Below are positions 1 through 8,014 of a stretch of DNA of 64,000 nucleotides, piece after piece. Positions within the stretch are counted from its first letter, which is position 1. The number at the start of each line of letters is the position of its first letter. The notes under the pieces are model-generated. The model worked only from the letters and a program-made list of their open reading frames with translations, was not told the DNA's origin and made no database searches. The stretch comes from Micromonospora sp. NBC_00389 (lineage in GTDB: Bacteria; Actinomycetota; Actinomycetes; Mycobacteriales; Micromonosporaceae), in NCBI RefSeq assembly GCF_036059255.1, contig NZ_CP107947.1:5890001-5954000 (forward strand). Direction: 5' to 3'. The position numbers and the translations under genes are program-made.

Positions 1-140
1 GCTGCCGGGGCACCGAGGAACTGTACGCGTACCTGAACGACAAGATCGGCGCTCTGGACGGCATCCGTACCGTTGAGACCGCGCTGATCCTGCGCCAGAT
101 CAAGCAATTGGCACTCGCGCCGGGAGCCGTTCCGGACTGA
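1..140 (+). CDS. Lrp/AsnC-family transcriptional regulator, C-terminal fragment
   Basis: Only the last 45 codons are inside the window; the gene enters from the left edge and stops at TGA 138-140. The visible part reads as the end of the ligand-sensing (RAM/AsnC effector) domain, with an 'ELYAYL...LDGIRTVET' pattern followed by a beta strand ending 'LRQIKQL', as in Lrp-type regulators. Such proteins are usually about 150 residues with an N-terminal helix-turn-helix, which is not visible here. The effector cannot be inferred. The next gene starts about 110 bases downstream and has its own promoter-like elements. Confidence 0.7.
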   Translation, partial: CRGTEELYAYLNDKIGALDGIRTVETALILRQIKQLALAPGAVPD

Positions 141-252
141 AGAAACCAGCAACGGTGCCAGCGGAGGCCAGGAGGTCTCCGGGCTCGGCCTAATTCCGCC
201 GGATGCTGATCGTGCCTTGACAAGCGGTGGGCTCCACGGTGGACGATTCACC

Positions 253-1173
253 GTGCGAATTCTTGTGGTCGGCGGCAGTGGTCTGATCGGCGCCCATGTC
301 GTGGACGTGCTGCGCGAGCGAGGTCATGCGGCGACCACGGTGGCGCGTACGGCCCATCCGGGTGTCGATCACCTGATCGATGTCTCGTCCGCCTCGATCG
401 ATGAGCTGCGAACGCTGCTCGCCGGTCATGACGGCGTCGTCTACGCCACCCGCACGGACGAGCAGCGACCGCTGCGTAAGCCGATCTATCCGGTGTTTCG
501 CCGAGACAACGTCGAGCCGGTGGTGCGGCTGTTCACTGCCGCGCGCCTGGAAGGTCTCACCCGCGGGGTCGTCATGGGCTCCTACTACACCTACTACGAC
601 CGGCTGCACCCGCAGTGGCGCCTCACGGGCCGCCACACGTACATCCGATGCCGAGTGGAGCAGGCCCGGGAGGGACGGGAGGCCGCCGGCCCCAATTTGC
701 CGGTTGCCGTACTCGAGTTGCCCTTCGTCTTCGGCCGGGCCGGTGACCGACTGCCAAACTGGGCGGGCCCACTGGACCGGTGGGCGCGGTCCCGTACACC
801 CCTGGTCGCCCCCACCGGCGGGAGCGCCGCAGCCTCGGCACGCAGCGTGGCCGAGGTCGCGGTGGACGCTCTGGAGCAGCGCCGCGGTGCGGACATCCCG
901 GTCGCTGACGAGAATCTCACCTGGAACGACATGATCGGGCGCATCGCCGAGGCGGTCGGCCGACGCCGCCGGGTCGCTCGCCTCCCGTCCGCCGCGGCAA
1001 GGGCCGCCCTACGGCTTGGCGGCGCGCTGCAGGCACTCAGCCGCAAGGAATCGGGCGTCAACCCGACCTACCTCTCCGACCTTTTCCTCGCTGAGCTGTT
1101 CATCGAGCCGACGACCGGCCGATCGCTGGACCCGGCGCTGCGCGAAACCTTCCCCGACCACGGAGCCGCCTAG
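253..1173 (+). CDS. NAD-dependent epimerase/dehydratase family protein
   Basis: A 306-residue protein beginning with a Rossmann nucleotide-binding motif, VVGGSGLIGAHV, close to the N-terminus, typical of extended short-chain dehydrogenases and epimerases. The middle contains 'GSYYTYYD', which may supply the usual tyrosine, but a clean YxxxK pair is not obvious, so catalysis is uncertain. GTG 253 is preferred as start over TTG 217: the bases at 217-222 are TTGACA, a consensus -35, and GACGAT at 242-247 sits five bases before 253, giving a leaderless start. The substrate is unknown; the preceding Lrp-type regulator might control it, but that is only inferred from position. Confidence 0.75.
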   Translation: MRILVVGGSGLIGAHVVDVLRERGHAATTVARTAHPGVDHLIDVSSASIDELRTLLAGHDGVVYATRTDEQRPLRKPIYPVFRRDNVEPVVRLFTAARLEGLTRGVVMGSYYTYYDRLHPQWRLTGRHTYIRCRVEQAREGREAAGPNLPVAVLELPFVFGRAGDRLPNWAGPLDRWARSRTPLVAPTGGSAAASARSVAEVAVDALEQRRGADIPVADENLTWNDMIGRIAEAVGRRRRVARLPSAAARAALRLGGALQALSRKESGVNPTYLSDLFLAELFIEPTTGRSLDPALRETFPDHGAA

Positions 1174-1260
1174 CATTCGGTCGGGGCACTGATTCGTCAC
1201 ACCTCCACCGGCCGGGGTGCTCGTCCCAACTACCGTCGCGGCCCCGCACCACGCCGCCAA

Positions 1261-1341
1261 GATCCGCACAACTTCAGGGATGTAGGGGTCTCCGCCGCCC
1301 GTGAGGCCCCTACATCCCTGAAGTTGCTGCCACGGCGGATC
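1261..1341. repeat. Long compound hairpin with perfect 20-bp stem
   Basis: Bases 1269-1288 and 1307-1326 are perfect inverted copies (20 bp) around an 18-base loop. A second, outer inverted pair, GATCCGC 1261-1267 and GCGGATC 1335-1341, flanks it with unpaired bases between. It lies between the convergent epimerase (+) and glyoxalase-fold (-) genes, so it can act as a bidirectional terminator, but the stem is unusually long and not GC-only, and no T-tract follows. It could equally be a dispersed palindromic repeat. Confidence 0.75.
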
Positions 1342-1368
1342 GCGGCGGCACGCCACGGCAGGTGCCCC

Positions 1369-1809
1369 TCAGCTGAGCTGTTCGGCCAATCCGACGACGA
1401 TGCCCTCGGGGCCGCGGACGTAGCAGAGCCGATAGCTGTCCTCGTACTGCTCCAACTCCCCGACGAGTTCGGCCCCGTGGGTGCGCAGGCGGGCAATCAC
1501 GTCCTCGATGTCGTCAACGGCGAACATGATGCGACGAATGCCGAGCGTGTTCGCCGGTGCATCCTTCGGCTCTGCGCTGATCGCCTTCGGCGTGTGGAAC
1601 ATCGCCAGCTCGACTCGACCGTGACCGTCCGGGGTCCGCAGCATCGCGACGTCCTGTCGGACGCCATCGATCCCGATGACACGCTCCACCCAACGGCCCT
1701 CTATCGGCCCCTTGCCCTCCAGTTCCATGCCGAGTTCAACGAAGAACGAAATAACAGCGTCAAGGTCTTCGACAACGACGAGGACGTTGTCCATCCGCTG
1801 GATCGCCAT
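1369..1809 (-). CDS. VOC (glyoxalase/bleomycin-resistance fold) family protein
   Basis: A 146-residue protein with two beta-alpha-beta-beta-beta modules. The first begins 'RMDNVLVVVEDLDAVISFF', the second 'RRIMFAVDDIEDVIARL', and it ends with 'YVRGPEGIVVGLAEQL', the usual last strand with a possible metal-binding glutamate. The length is typical of single-chain VOC proteins that work as dimers. The start MAIQRMDN is chosen because AAGGAGAAG lies just upstream; an open frame continuing further upstream has no domain content. VOC enzymes include dioxygenases, epimerases and resistance proteins, and the sequence does not tell which. It appears monocistronic. Confidence 0.85.
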   Translation of the reverse strand: MAIQRMDNVLVVVEDLDAVISFFVELGMELEGKGPIEGRWVERVIGIDGVRQDVAMLRTPDGHGRVELAMFHTPKAISAEPKDAPANTLGIRRIMFAVDDIEDVIARLRTHGAELVGELEQYEDSYRLCYVRGPEGIVVGLAEQLS

Positions 1810-2084
1810 GCTGGATCTTCTCCTTGGTGTGGTACGGCCACCGTGACCGCATCCTCCCCTGAGACGGAGCCGCCGGGCCGTTATCGACATCCTTCGCGAC
1901 ACCTTCTTGGAGCTTCCTGACGTGGCAGGGCCCGTCACGCGCCAGTCGCACACCCGTCAGGCGTGGGTGACAGATCGACGCGGCGCGGCGTGCGGCGCCG
2001 AGCGTCACTACAGATCCATCACGCGCTGCGACGCCCGGTCAGCGGCAGATCGGTACATCCAGGAGCGGCGATGCGTCGGCCGGC

Positions 2085-2567
2085 TCAGAAGCCTCGAAAG
2101 ACGCCGTCGGGGCCTGCCGACCGCGCGAACTCAAAGAAGTCCATGTTCGCGAGAGACAGGTTGTTCTCGATCGCCTGGACTTGCCGTGGCAGTGTCCTAA
2201 ACGGTCCCGCCTCGTCTCTGTCGCTCAGATTGACGACGAGAAGGGGATGCTCCGGCAGCGAGACGGTGACGGCGTCGACGACGAACACGACCGGGTGCCT
2301 GTACTGATGCGGGTAGGCACGAGGATAGCCGGCTGCGATTGCCGTATCGCTGAGGTCAATCAACGTTCGATCCTCAACGAACTCGACACCGGCCACGAAG
2401 CCCTCTTCTGTGGGGCTGACGATCTCGTCCTTGAGCCGCTCCCAGATACCGTCGTCGCGAAAGTCCGCGCGTACGACCGGAACACACCACGTCTCTGGCA
2501 AATGGGCCACGGGCAAAGGGTAGCGAGACCGGACGTTACCGGGATGACACGAGCCTCGATTGATCAA
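2085..2567 (-). CDS. DUF6924-like hypothetical protein
   Basis: About 141-160 residues. The body matches my memory of the actinobacterial DUF6924 family: an early 'VVRADFRDDGIWERLKDEI' segment, a central 'VVFVVDAVTVSLPEHPLLVV' strand pair, and a conserved end 'IENNLSLANMDFFEFA...DGVFRGF'. The function of the family is unknown. The start is uncertain. TTG 2567 lies four bases past the stop of the upstream membrane-protein gene, which would suit translational coupling, but homology-like sequence begins only at about residue 24, so an internal GTG near 2510 is also possible. Confidence 0.65.
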   Translation of the reverse strand: MINRGSCHPGNVRSRYPLPVAHLPETWCVPVVRADFRDDGIWERLKDEIVSPTEEGFVAGVEFVEDRTLIDLSDTAIAAGYPRAYPHQYRHPVVFVVDAVTVSLPEHPLLVVNLSDRDEAGPFRTLPRQVQAIENNLSLANMDFFEFARSAGPDGVFRGF

Positions 2568-2571
2568 CTAG

Positions 2572-2943
2572 CTAGCCAGGACCGGTGGAGAAGTATCCAA
2601 CGACAGCAATGCCGAGAATCAGCGCCAACCCGCCGGCCCAGCCTGCCATCAGCCCCAGGCTGAAGCGTGGCACTCCGAACCCGGACGAGATGAGGAAACC
2701 GCAGCCCAGCAGGAACCCCTGCCCGACGGCGAACATACATAGCATCATCCAAAAGGCGGCAAACCCTCCCCCGCCGTCCAGGTCCTTCGTACCGGCGTCG
2801 TACCACTCATAAGGGAGCCATGCCGCGCCGATGGCGAGCCCATGGCCGAGTATCGCCACCGCAATGCCACCGATAACCGGCCACCAACCGGGGCGAGTCT
2901 GCGCCCCGGAACCGCTTCGCATCTCTGCCACACACACCCTCAC
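2572..2943 (-). CDS. Small integral membrane protein, unknown function
   Basis: A 116-123 residue protein with three hydrophobic stretches: one after a short basic N-terminus ('WWPVIGGIAVAILG'), one in the middle ('FAAFWMMLCMFAVGQGFLLGCGF') and one near the C-terminus ('GLMAGWAGGLALILGIAVVGYF'), so three to four membrane segments are likely. No family is recognised. ATG at 2922 may be the true start; the GTG at 2943 adds seven residues. It ends four bases before the DUF6924-like gene and probably forms a two-gene unit with it. Bases 2944-3203 upstream hold no recognisable gene. Confidence 0.6.
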   Translation of the reverse strand: MRVCVAEMRSGSGAQTRPGWWPVIGGIAVAILGHGLAIGAAWLPYEWYDAGTKDLDGGGGFAAFWMMLCMFAVGQGFLLGCGFLISSGFGVPRFSLGLMAGWAGGLALILGIAVVGYFSTGPG

Positions 2944-3203
2944 TCAACCGCCGCTCCAAACCACCGGGGCAGCCCGCAGCAACTCGACAAGATCGCAGAA
3001 GCTTGGCCGACGCTAGCTAGGGAACGCAACCGTCATCCCGGCTGCCATCGATTCGCCCGTTGGGGAGCGAGCCGCCGCCCGGCCCGTCAGGTCAGGCGAG
3101 CCTTGACGCATGTTCGGGCGCTGGCAGGTGGATATGGCCTACCGCGATCACCTACTGACCGCGGCGAGCCGGGTGAAAGTACGGGTCAGAGCACTTGCCC
3201 CGA

Positions 3204-6200
3204 TTATTTGGCGTTGAAGTAGCTGGCCTCCGGGTGGTGGACCACGATGGCGTCGGTGGCCTGCTCCGGCATGAGCTGGAACTCCTCGGACAGCTCCACC
3301 CCGATCCGCTCCGACCCGAGCAGCTCCACGATCTTCGCCCGGTCTTCCAGGTCCGGGCAGGCCGGGTAGCCGAACGCGTACCGGCAGCCCCGGTAGTCGT
3401 TGCGCAGCAGGCCGGCCAGGTCCGCCGGGTCGCCATCAGCGATCGTGCGACCGTCGGGCAGGGTCAGCTCGGCGCGGATGCGCCGGTGCCAGTACTCGGC
3501 GAGGGCCTCGGTGAGCTGCACGGAGAGCCCGTGCACCTCCAGGTAGTCGCGGTACTCGTTGCGGGCGAACAGCTTGGCCGCGTACTCGCTGACAGGCTGG
3601 CCAACGGTGACCAGCTGCAACGCGACCACGTCGAGCTGGTCGCCCTTGGGCCGGAAGAAGTCTGCCAGGCAGAGCCGCCGCTCCTGCCGCTGCCGGGGGA
3701 AGGAGAACCGGGCCCGCTCCGCGTGCCCGTTCTCGTCCAGCACCACCAGGTCGTTGCCTTCGGAGTACGCCGGGAAGTAGCCGTACACCACGGCGGCCTC
3801 CAGCACCTGGTCGGCGATCAGCCGGTCCAGCCAGTAGCGCAGCCGCGGGCGGCCCTCGGTCTCCACCAGCTCGTCATAGGACGGTCCGTTGCCGCCCCGG
3901 GCGCCGTTCAACCCCCACTGCCCGCGGAAGGTGGCCCGCTCGTCAAGCAGCGCCGCGTAGTCGGCCATCGGCACACCCTTGACCACCCGGGTGCCGAAGA
4001 ACGGCGGGGTGGGCACCGCCACGTCCGCGGCCACGTCGGAGCGGACCGAGGAGTCGTGCAGCTCCGGCAGCGACTCGGTGACCATCGACCGCTGCCGTTC
4101 CCGGCGGGCCCGACGGGCCGCCAGGGCCGCTTCGCGTTCCGGGTCGATCACCGGGGCGCCGCCGCGCTTGGCGGTCATCACCCGATCCATCAGGGACAGC
4201 CCCTCGAACGCGTCCCGCGCGTAGTGCACCTGCCCGGGGAACATCGACCGCAGGTCGTCCTCGACGTACGCCCGGGTCAGCGCCGCACCGCCCAGCAGCA
4301 CCGGCCAGCGCTCCGCGACGCCGCGGGTGGCCATCTCGGCGAGGTTCTCCTTCATGATCACGGTGCTCTTGACCAGCAGCCCGGACATGCCGATCGCGTC
4401 GGCCCGGTGCTGCTCGGCGGCGTCCAGGATGGCGCTGATCGGCTGCTTGATGCCGATGTTCACCACCTCGTAGCCGTTGTTGGACAGGATGATGTCGACC
4501 AGGTTCTTGCCGATGTCGTGCACGTCGCCGCGTACGGTCGCCAGCACGATGCGGCCCTTGCCGCCGTCCTCCGCGGTCTCCATGTGCGGCTCCAGGTAGG
4601 CCACCGCGGTCTTCATCACCTCGGCGGACTGGAGCACGAACGGCAGCTGCATCTGCCCGGAGCCGAACAGCTCGCCGACCACCTTCATGCCGTCCAGCAG
4701 GATGTCGTTGATGATCGACAGTGGGGCCCGGCCGCCGGCCATCGCGGCGTCCAGGTCGGCCTCCAGGCCGTTGCGCTCACCGTCGATGATCCGCCGCTTG
4801 AGCCGCTCGTCCAGCGGCAGCGCCGCCAGCTCCTGCGCCCGGCTGGCCCGGGCGCTGGTCACGTCGACTCCCTCGAAGAGCTCGAGGAAGCGCTGCACCG
4901 GGTCGTACCCCTCGCGGCGCCGGTCGTAGACCAGGTCCAGGGCGACCTCGCGCTGCTCGTCGGGGATCTTCGACATCGGCAGGATCTTGCTGGCGTGCAC
5001 GATCGCCGAGGTCAGCCCGGCCTGTACGCACTCGTGCAGGAACACCGAGTTGAGCACCTGCCGGGCCGCCGGGTTGAGCCCGAAGGAGATGTTCGAGATG
5101 CCCAGGGTGAAGTTGACCCCCGGGTATTGGCGGGCGATCTCCCGGATCGCCTCGATCGTCTCGATGCCGTCGCGGCGGGTCTCCTCCTGCCCGGTGGCGA
5201 TCGGGAAGGTCAGCGCGTCGATCAGGATGTCGGCGCGGTCCATCCCCCAGCGGCCGGTCAGGTCGTCGATCAGCCGCGCCGCGACCCGGACCTTCCACTC
5301 CCGGGTACGCGCCTGCCCCTCCTCGTCGATGAGCAGCGCCACCACCGCCGCGCCGTGCTCGCGGACGACCGGCATCACCCGCGCGTAGCGGGAGTCAGGA
5401 CCGTCGCCGTCCTCGAAGTTCACCGAGTTGACCACGCACCGACCGCCGAGCATCTCCAGCCCGGCCTCGACGACGCCCGGCTCGGTGGAGTCCAGCATGA
5501 TCGGCAGCGTCGACGCCGTGGCGAACCGGCCGGCCAGCTCCCGCATGTCCTGGGTGCCGTCACGGCCGACGTAGTCCACGCACAGGTCGAGCAGGTGCGA
5601 GCCGTCGCGCGCCTGACTGCGGGCGATCTCCACGCAGGCCCGCCAGTCCCCGGCGAGCATCGCATCCCGGAACGCCTTGGAACCGTTGGCGTTGGTCCGC
5701 TCCCCCACCATCAGCACCGACGCGTCCTGGGCGAACGGCACCGGGTGGTAGACCGAGGAGACGCCCGCCTCGTGCTGCGGCTCGCGGGCCGTGGCGCTGA
5801 CGCCGTGCAGCCGCTCGGACAGCACCCGGATGTGCTCCGGGGTGGTGCCGCAACAGCCGCCGACCAGCGACACGCCGTACTCGGTGATGAACCGCTCCAG
5901 CGCGTCGGCCAACTCGACCGGGGTGAGCGGGAAGTACGCCCCGTCGGCGGTCAGCACGGGCAGGCCGGCGTTCGGCATCACCGACAGCGGGATCCGCGAG
6001 TGCTGCGACAGGTACCGCAGGTGCTCGCTCATCTCCGCCGGGCCGGTGGAGCAGTTCAGCCCGATCAGGTCCACTCCGAGCGGCTCGATCGCCGCCAGCG
6101 CCGCGCCGATCTCGCTGCCCACCAGCATGGTGCCGGTGGTCTCCACGGCGACGTGGCAGATGATCGGCACCGGCTGGCCCAGCTCGGCCATCGCCCGCTT

Positions 6201-6719
6201 CGACCCGACCACCGCCGCCTTGACCTGGAGCAGGTCCTGGCAGGTCTCGATGATCAGCGCGTCCGCGCCGCCGGCGATCAACCCCGCGGCGTTCTCCTGG
6301 TACGCGTCACGCAGGGTGGCGTAGGCGGCGTGCCCGAGGGTGGGCAGCTTGGTGCCCGGACCGATCGAGCCGAGCACGAACCGGGGTCGCTGCGGGGTGC
6401 TGGCCGCGTCGGCGGCCTCCCGGGCGATCCTGGCCCCCGCCTCGGACAGCTCCCGGATGCGGTGCGGGATGTCGTACTCGGCGAGATTGGCGAGGTTGGC
6501 ACCGAACGTGTTGGTCTCCACGCAGTCCGCGCCGACGGCCAGATAGGCGTCGTGCACCCCGCGCACCACGTCCGGCCGGGTGACGTTCAGGATCTCGTTG
6601 CAGCCCTCCAGCCCGTCGAAGTCGTCAAGCGTGAGGTCCGCGGCCTGCAGCATCGTGCCCATCGCACCGTCGGCGATGAGGATCCGGTCGGCCAGCACAT
6701 CCATCAACGAAGTCCGCAC
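3204..6719 (-). CDS. metH: Cobalamin-dependent methionine synthase
   Basis: A full-length 1171-residue enzyme that transfers the methyl group of 5-methyltetrahydrofolate through cobalamin to homocysteine, making methionine. In order: homocysteine domain (about 1-310) with zinc cysteines in GLNCSTG near residue 222 and GGCCGTTP near 289; pterin-binding domain (about 330-610); cobalamin cap and binding domains with GDVHDIGKN, whose His734 is the lower cobalt ligand; and a C-terminal S-adenosylmethionine reactivation domain with the GYPACPD motif near 1118. The GTG start at 6719 has TAACCT six bases upstream (6726-6731), so the mRNA is probably leaderless, leaving no room for a cobalamin riboswitch. 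It is divergent from the PAC2 unit. Confidence 0.97.
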   Translation of the reverse strand: MRTSLMDVLADRILIADGAMGTMLQAADLTLDDFDGLEGCNEILNVTRPDVVRGVHDAYLAVGADCVETNTFGANLANLAEYDIPHRIRELSEAGARIAREAADAASTPQRPRFVLGSIGPGTKLPTLGHAAYATLRDAYQENAAGLIAGGADALIIETCQDLLQVKAAVVGSKRAMAELGQPVPIICHVAVETTGTMLVGSEIGAALAAIEPLGVDLIGLNCSTGPAEMSEHLRYLSQHSRIPLSVMPNAGLPVLTADGAYFPLTPVELADALERFITEYGVSLVGGCCGTTPEHIRVLSERLHGVSATAREPQHEAGVSSVYHPVPFAQDASVLMVGERTNANGSKAFRDAMLAGDWRACVEIARSQARDGSHLLDLCVDYVGRDGTQDMRELAGRFATASTLPIMLDSTEPGVVEAGLEMLGGRCVVNSVNFEDGDGPDSRYARVMPVVREHGAAVVALLIDEEGQARTREWKVRVAARLIDDLTGRWGMDRADILIDALTFPIATGQEETRRDGIETIEAIREIARQYPGVNFTLGISNISFGLNPAARQVLNSVFLHECVQAGLTSAIVHASKILPMSKIPDEQREVALDLVYDRRREGYDPVQRFLELFEGVDVTSARASRAQELAALPLDERLKRRIIDGERNGLEADLDAAMAGGRAPLSIINDILLDGMKVVGELFGSGQMQLPFVLQSAEVMKTAVAYLEPHMETAEDGGKGRIVLATVRGDVHDIGKNLVDIILSNNGYEVVNIGIKQPISAILDAAEQHRADAIGMSGLLVKSTVIMKENLAEMATRGVAERWPVLLGGAALTRAYVEDDLRSMFPGQVHYARDAFEGLSLMDRVMTAKRGGAPVIDPEREAALAARRARRERQRSMVTESLPELHDSSVRSDVAADVAVPTPPFFGTRVVKGVPMADYAALLDERATFRGQWGLNGARGGNGPSYDELVETEGRPRLRYWLDRLIADQVLEAAVVYGYFPAYSEGNDLVVLDENGHAERARFSFPRQRQERRLCLADFFRPKGDQLDVVALQLVTVGQPVSEYAAKLFARNEYRDYLEVHGLSVQLTEALAEYWHRRIRAELTLPDGRTIADGDPADLAGLLRNDYRGCRYAFGYPACPDLEDRAKIVELLGSERIGVELSEEFQLMPEQATDAIVVHHPEASYFNAK

Positions 6720-6887
6720 CCGTTCAGGTTAGTGCGGGCTCCGCCGTACCAACTGCCCTCCACCCCCGATCCCATATTGTGTCAGGGGGATCACCTGTCC
6801 AGTTCGCCACTGTATGACCGCTTGACGGTCTGCCCGACCGGCGCGGCCGACGGGCCGCACCCCCGCCCGCCACGTAGGCTGACGGAC

Positions 6888-6983
6888 GTGAAGCACAACA
6901 GGGACACCGCCGTGCCCGACGGCCCGATGACCGGGTGCGGTCCCGGTGCCGGCCGCGACGAGCAGGGTGAGGTGACGGCGTGA
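6888..6983 (+). CDS. Possible 31-residue leader gene coupled to the PAC2 gene
   Basis: GTG 6888 opens a 31-codon frame whose TGA (6981-6983) overlaps the GTG start (6980-6982) of the PAC2 gene in the arrangement GTGA, the usual form of translational coupling. A -10-like TAGGCT lies at 6875-6880, exactly seven bases before the GTG, matching the leaderless spacing seen at many genes in this window. The peptide (VKHNRDTAV...GEVTA) has no recognised domain. It may be a real small gene or a leader that delivers ribosomes to the next start. It could also be chance, because 31 codons is short for GC-rich DNA. Confidence 0.4.
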   Translation: MKHNRDTAVPDGPMTGCGPGAGRDEQGEVTA

Positions 6984-7849
6984 CCGAGTTCGACGGACTG
7001 CCGGTGCTGCGGTCCCCGGTGGCCATCGCCGCGTTCGAGGGCTGGAATGACGCCGCCGACGCGTCCACCGCTGCCGTCGAGCACCTCGAGCAGGTCTGGA
7101 ACGCCCGGCAGGTCGCCGAGCTGGATCCGGAGGACTTCTACGACTTCCAGGTCAGCCGCCCCACCATCACGATGGCCGACGGGGAGACCCGTCGGGTGGA
7201 GTGGCCGACGACCCGGTTCATGGTGGCCAGCCCGGAGGGCACCGAGCGGGACGTGGTGCTGATCCGCGGCATCGAGCCGAGCATGCGCTGGCGGACGTTC
7301 TGCGAGCAGGTGCTGGAAATCTGCCACAGCCTTGAGGTGGAGCGGGTGGTCCTGCTCGGCGCGCTGCTCGCCGACGTGCCGTACACCCGGCCGCTGCCGA
7401 TCAGCGGCAGCGCGTCCGACGCCGAGGCCGCGGAGCGCTACCAGCTCACCCCCACCCGGTACGACGGGCCGACCGGCATCGTCGGCGTGCTGCACGACGC
7501 GTGCACCCGCGCCGAGGTGGACGCCGTCTCGTTCTGGGTGCACGTGCCGCACTACGCCAACAACCCACCCTGCCCGAAGGCCACCCTCGCCCTGCTGCAC
7601 CGCGTCGAGGAGGTCGTCGACCTGCCGGTCCCGATGGCCGACCTGGCCGAGGAGGCCGCCGAGTGGGAGCAGCGAGTGCGCAGCGCCGCCGAGCAGGACG
7701 CCGAGCTCGGCGAGTACGTCCGTGAGTTGGAGGAGCGGGTCGGCGACGAGGGAATCACCCCGCTGACCGGTGACGAGATCGCGCAGGAGTTCGAGAAGTA
7801 CCTGCGGCGCCGGGGCGGCTCAGCTGGCCCCACCGCCGGTTCCTGGTAG
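6980..7849 (+). CDS. PAC2-family protein (proteasome assembly chaperone-like)
   Basis: A 289-residue protein of the PAC2 family, related to archaeal and eukaryotic proteasome assembly chaperones and common in actinobacteria. Recognisable parts are the opening 'AIAAFEGWNDAADAS', 'VVLIRGIEPSMRW', 'VVLLGALLADVPYTRP' and 'PHYANNPPCPKATLALL'. The C-terminal 70 residues are charged and helical ('EEAAEWEQRV', 'YVRELEERVGDEG') and probably multimerise. Its bacterial role is not established. Translation likely starts at GTG 6980 by coupling to the preceding short frame. A strong terminator follows at 7871-7902. Confidence 0.9.
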   Translation: MTEFDGLPVLRSPVAIAAFEGWNDAADASTAAVEHLEQVWNARQVAELDPEDFYDFQVSRPTITMADGETRRVEWPTTRFMVASPEGTERDVVLIRGIEPSMRWRTFCEQVLEICHSLEVERVVLLGALLADVPYTRPLPISGSASDAEAAERYQLTPTRYDGPTGIVGVLHDACTRAEVDAVSFWVHVPHYANNPPCPKATLALLHRVEEVVDLPVPMADLAEEAAEWEQRVRSAAEQDAELGEYVRELEERVGDEGITPLTGDEIAQEFEKYLRRRGGSAGPTAGSW

Positions 7850-7870
7850 CGACTCCCACCCCGTCTCGTG

Positions 7871-7902
7871 CGGGCCCCGGACCTGTGTCCGGGGCCCGTT
7901 TT
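7871..7902 (+). terminator. Intrinsic terminator of the PAC2 gene
   Basis: Perfect 12-bp stem, 7871-7882 with 7887-7898, four-base loop CTGT, followed directly by TTTT at 7899-7902. It is the clearest rho-independent terminator in the window. Confidence 0.85.
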
Positions 7903-7954
7903 CGTGTCCGAGGACCCGTTTTCGTGTTCGCGGTCCTGTTTTGGCGTGTCTGGG
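7895..7954. repeat. Three tandem 20-bp imperfect direct repeats
   Basis: Copies at 7895-7914, 7915-7934 and 7935-7954 share the pattern CCCGTTTTCGTGT (the third copy reads CCTGTTTTGGCGT). The period is exactly 20 bases, about two helical turns, so the copies face the same side of the DNA. They lie between the PAC2 terminator and the GntR gene; the first copy overlaps the right arm of the terminator. Confidence 0.75.
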
Positions 7955-7982
7955 GTGGCGGCGTCACACCCGCTAAGGCATC

Positions 7983-7994
7983 CTAGGAACCTAG
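7983..7994. promoter_or_regulatory. Candidate GntR operator CTAGG-AA-CCTAG
   Basis: A perfect inverted repeat, CTAGG (7983-7987) and CCTAG (7990-7994) separated by AA, sits 21 bases before the GntR start. Short palindromes just upstream of GntR genes are commonly autoregulatory operators; here the assignment rests on position and symmetry only. Confidence 0.5.
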
Positions 7995-8014
7995 CTGTGA
8001 TCAAGGAGGCGGAT

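Noticed and set aside
6720..6980. Cobalamin or S-adenosyl riboswitch upstream of metH
   Set aside because: The -10 TAACCT six bases before the metH GTG leaves no 5' leader, and no B12-box-like or SAM-type elements are visible.
3195..6983. An open frame of more than 1200 codons on the strand opposite metH
   Set aside because: It has Val/Arg/Gly/His-rich low-complexity translation typical of GC-rich antisense frames, no domains, and metH fully explains the region. Similar long antisense frames over mshC, ClpC, secA2 and the M20 peptidase gene were rejected for the same reason.
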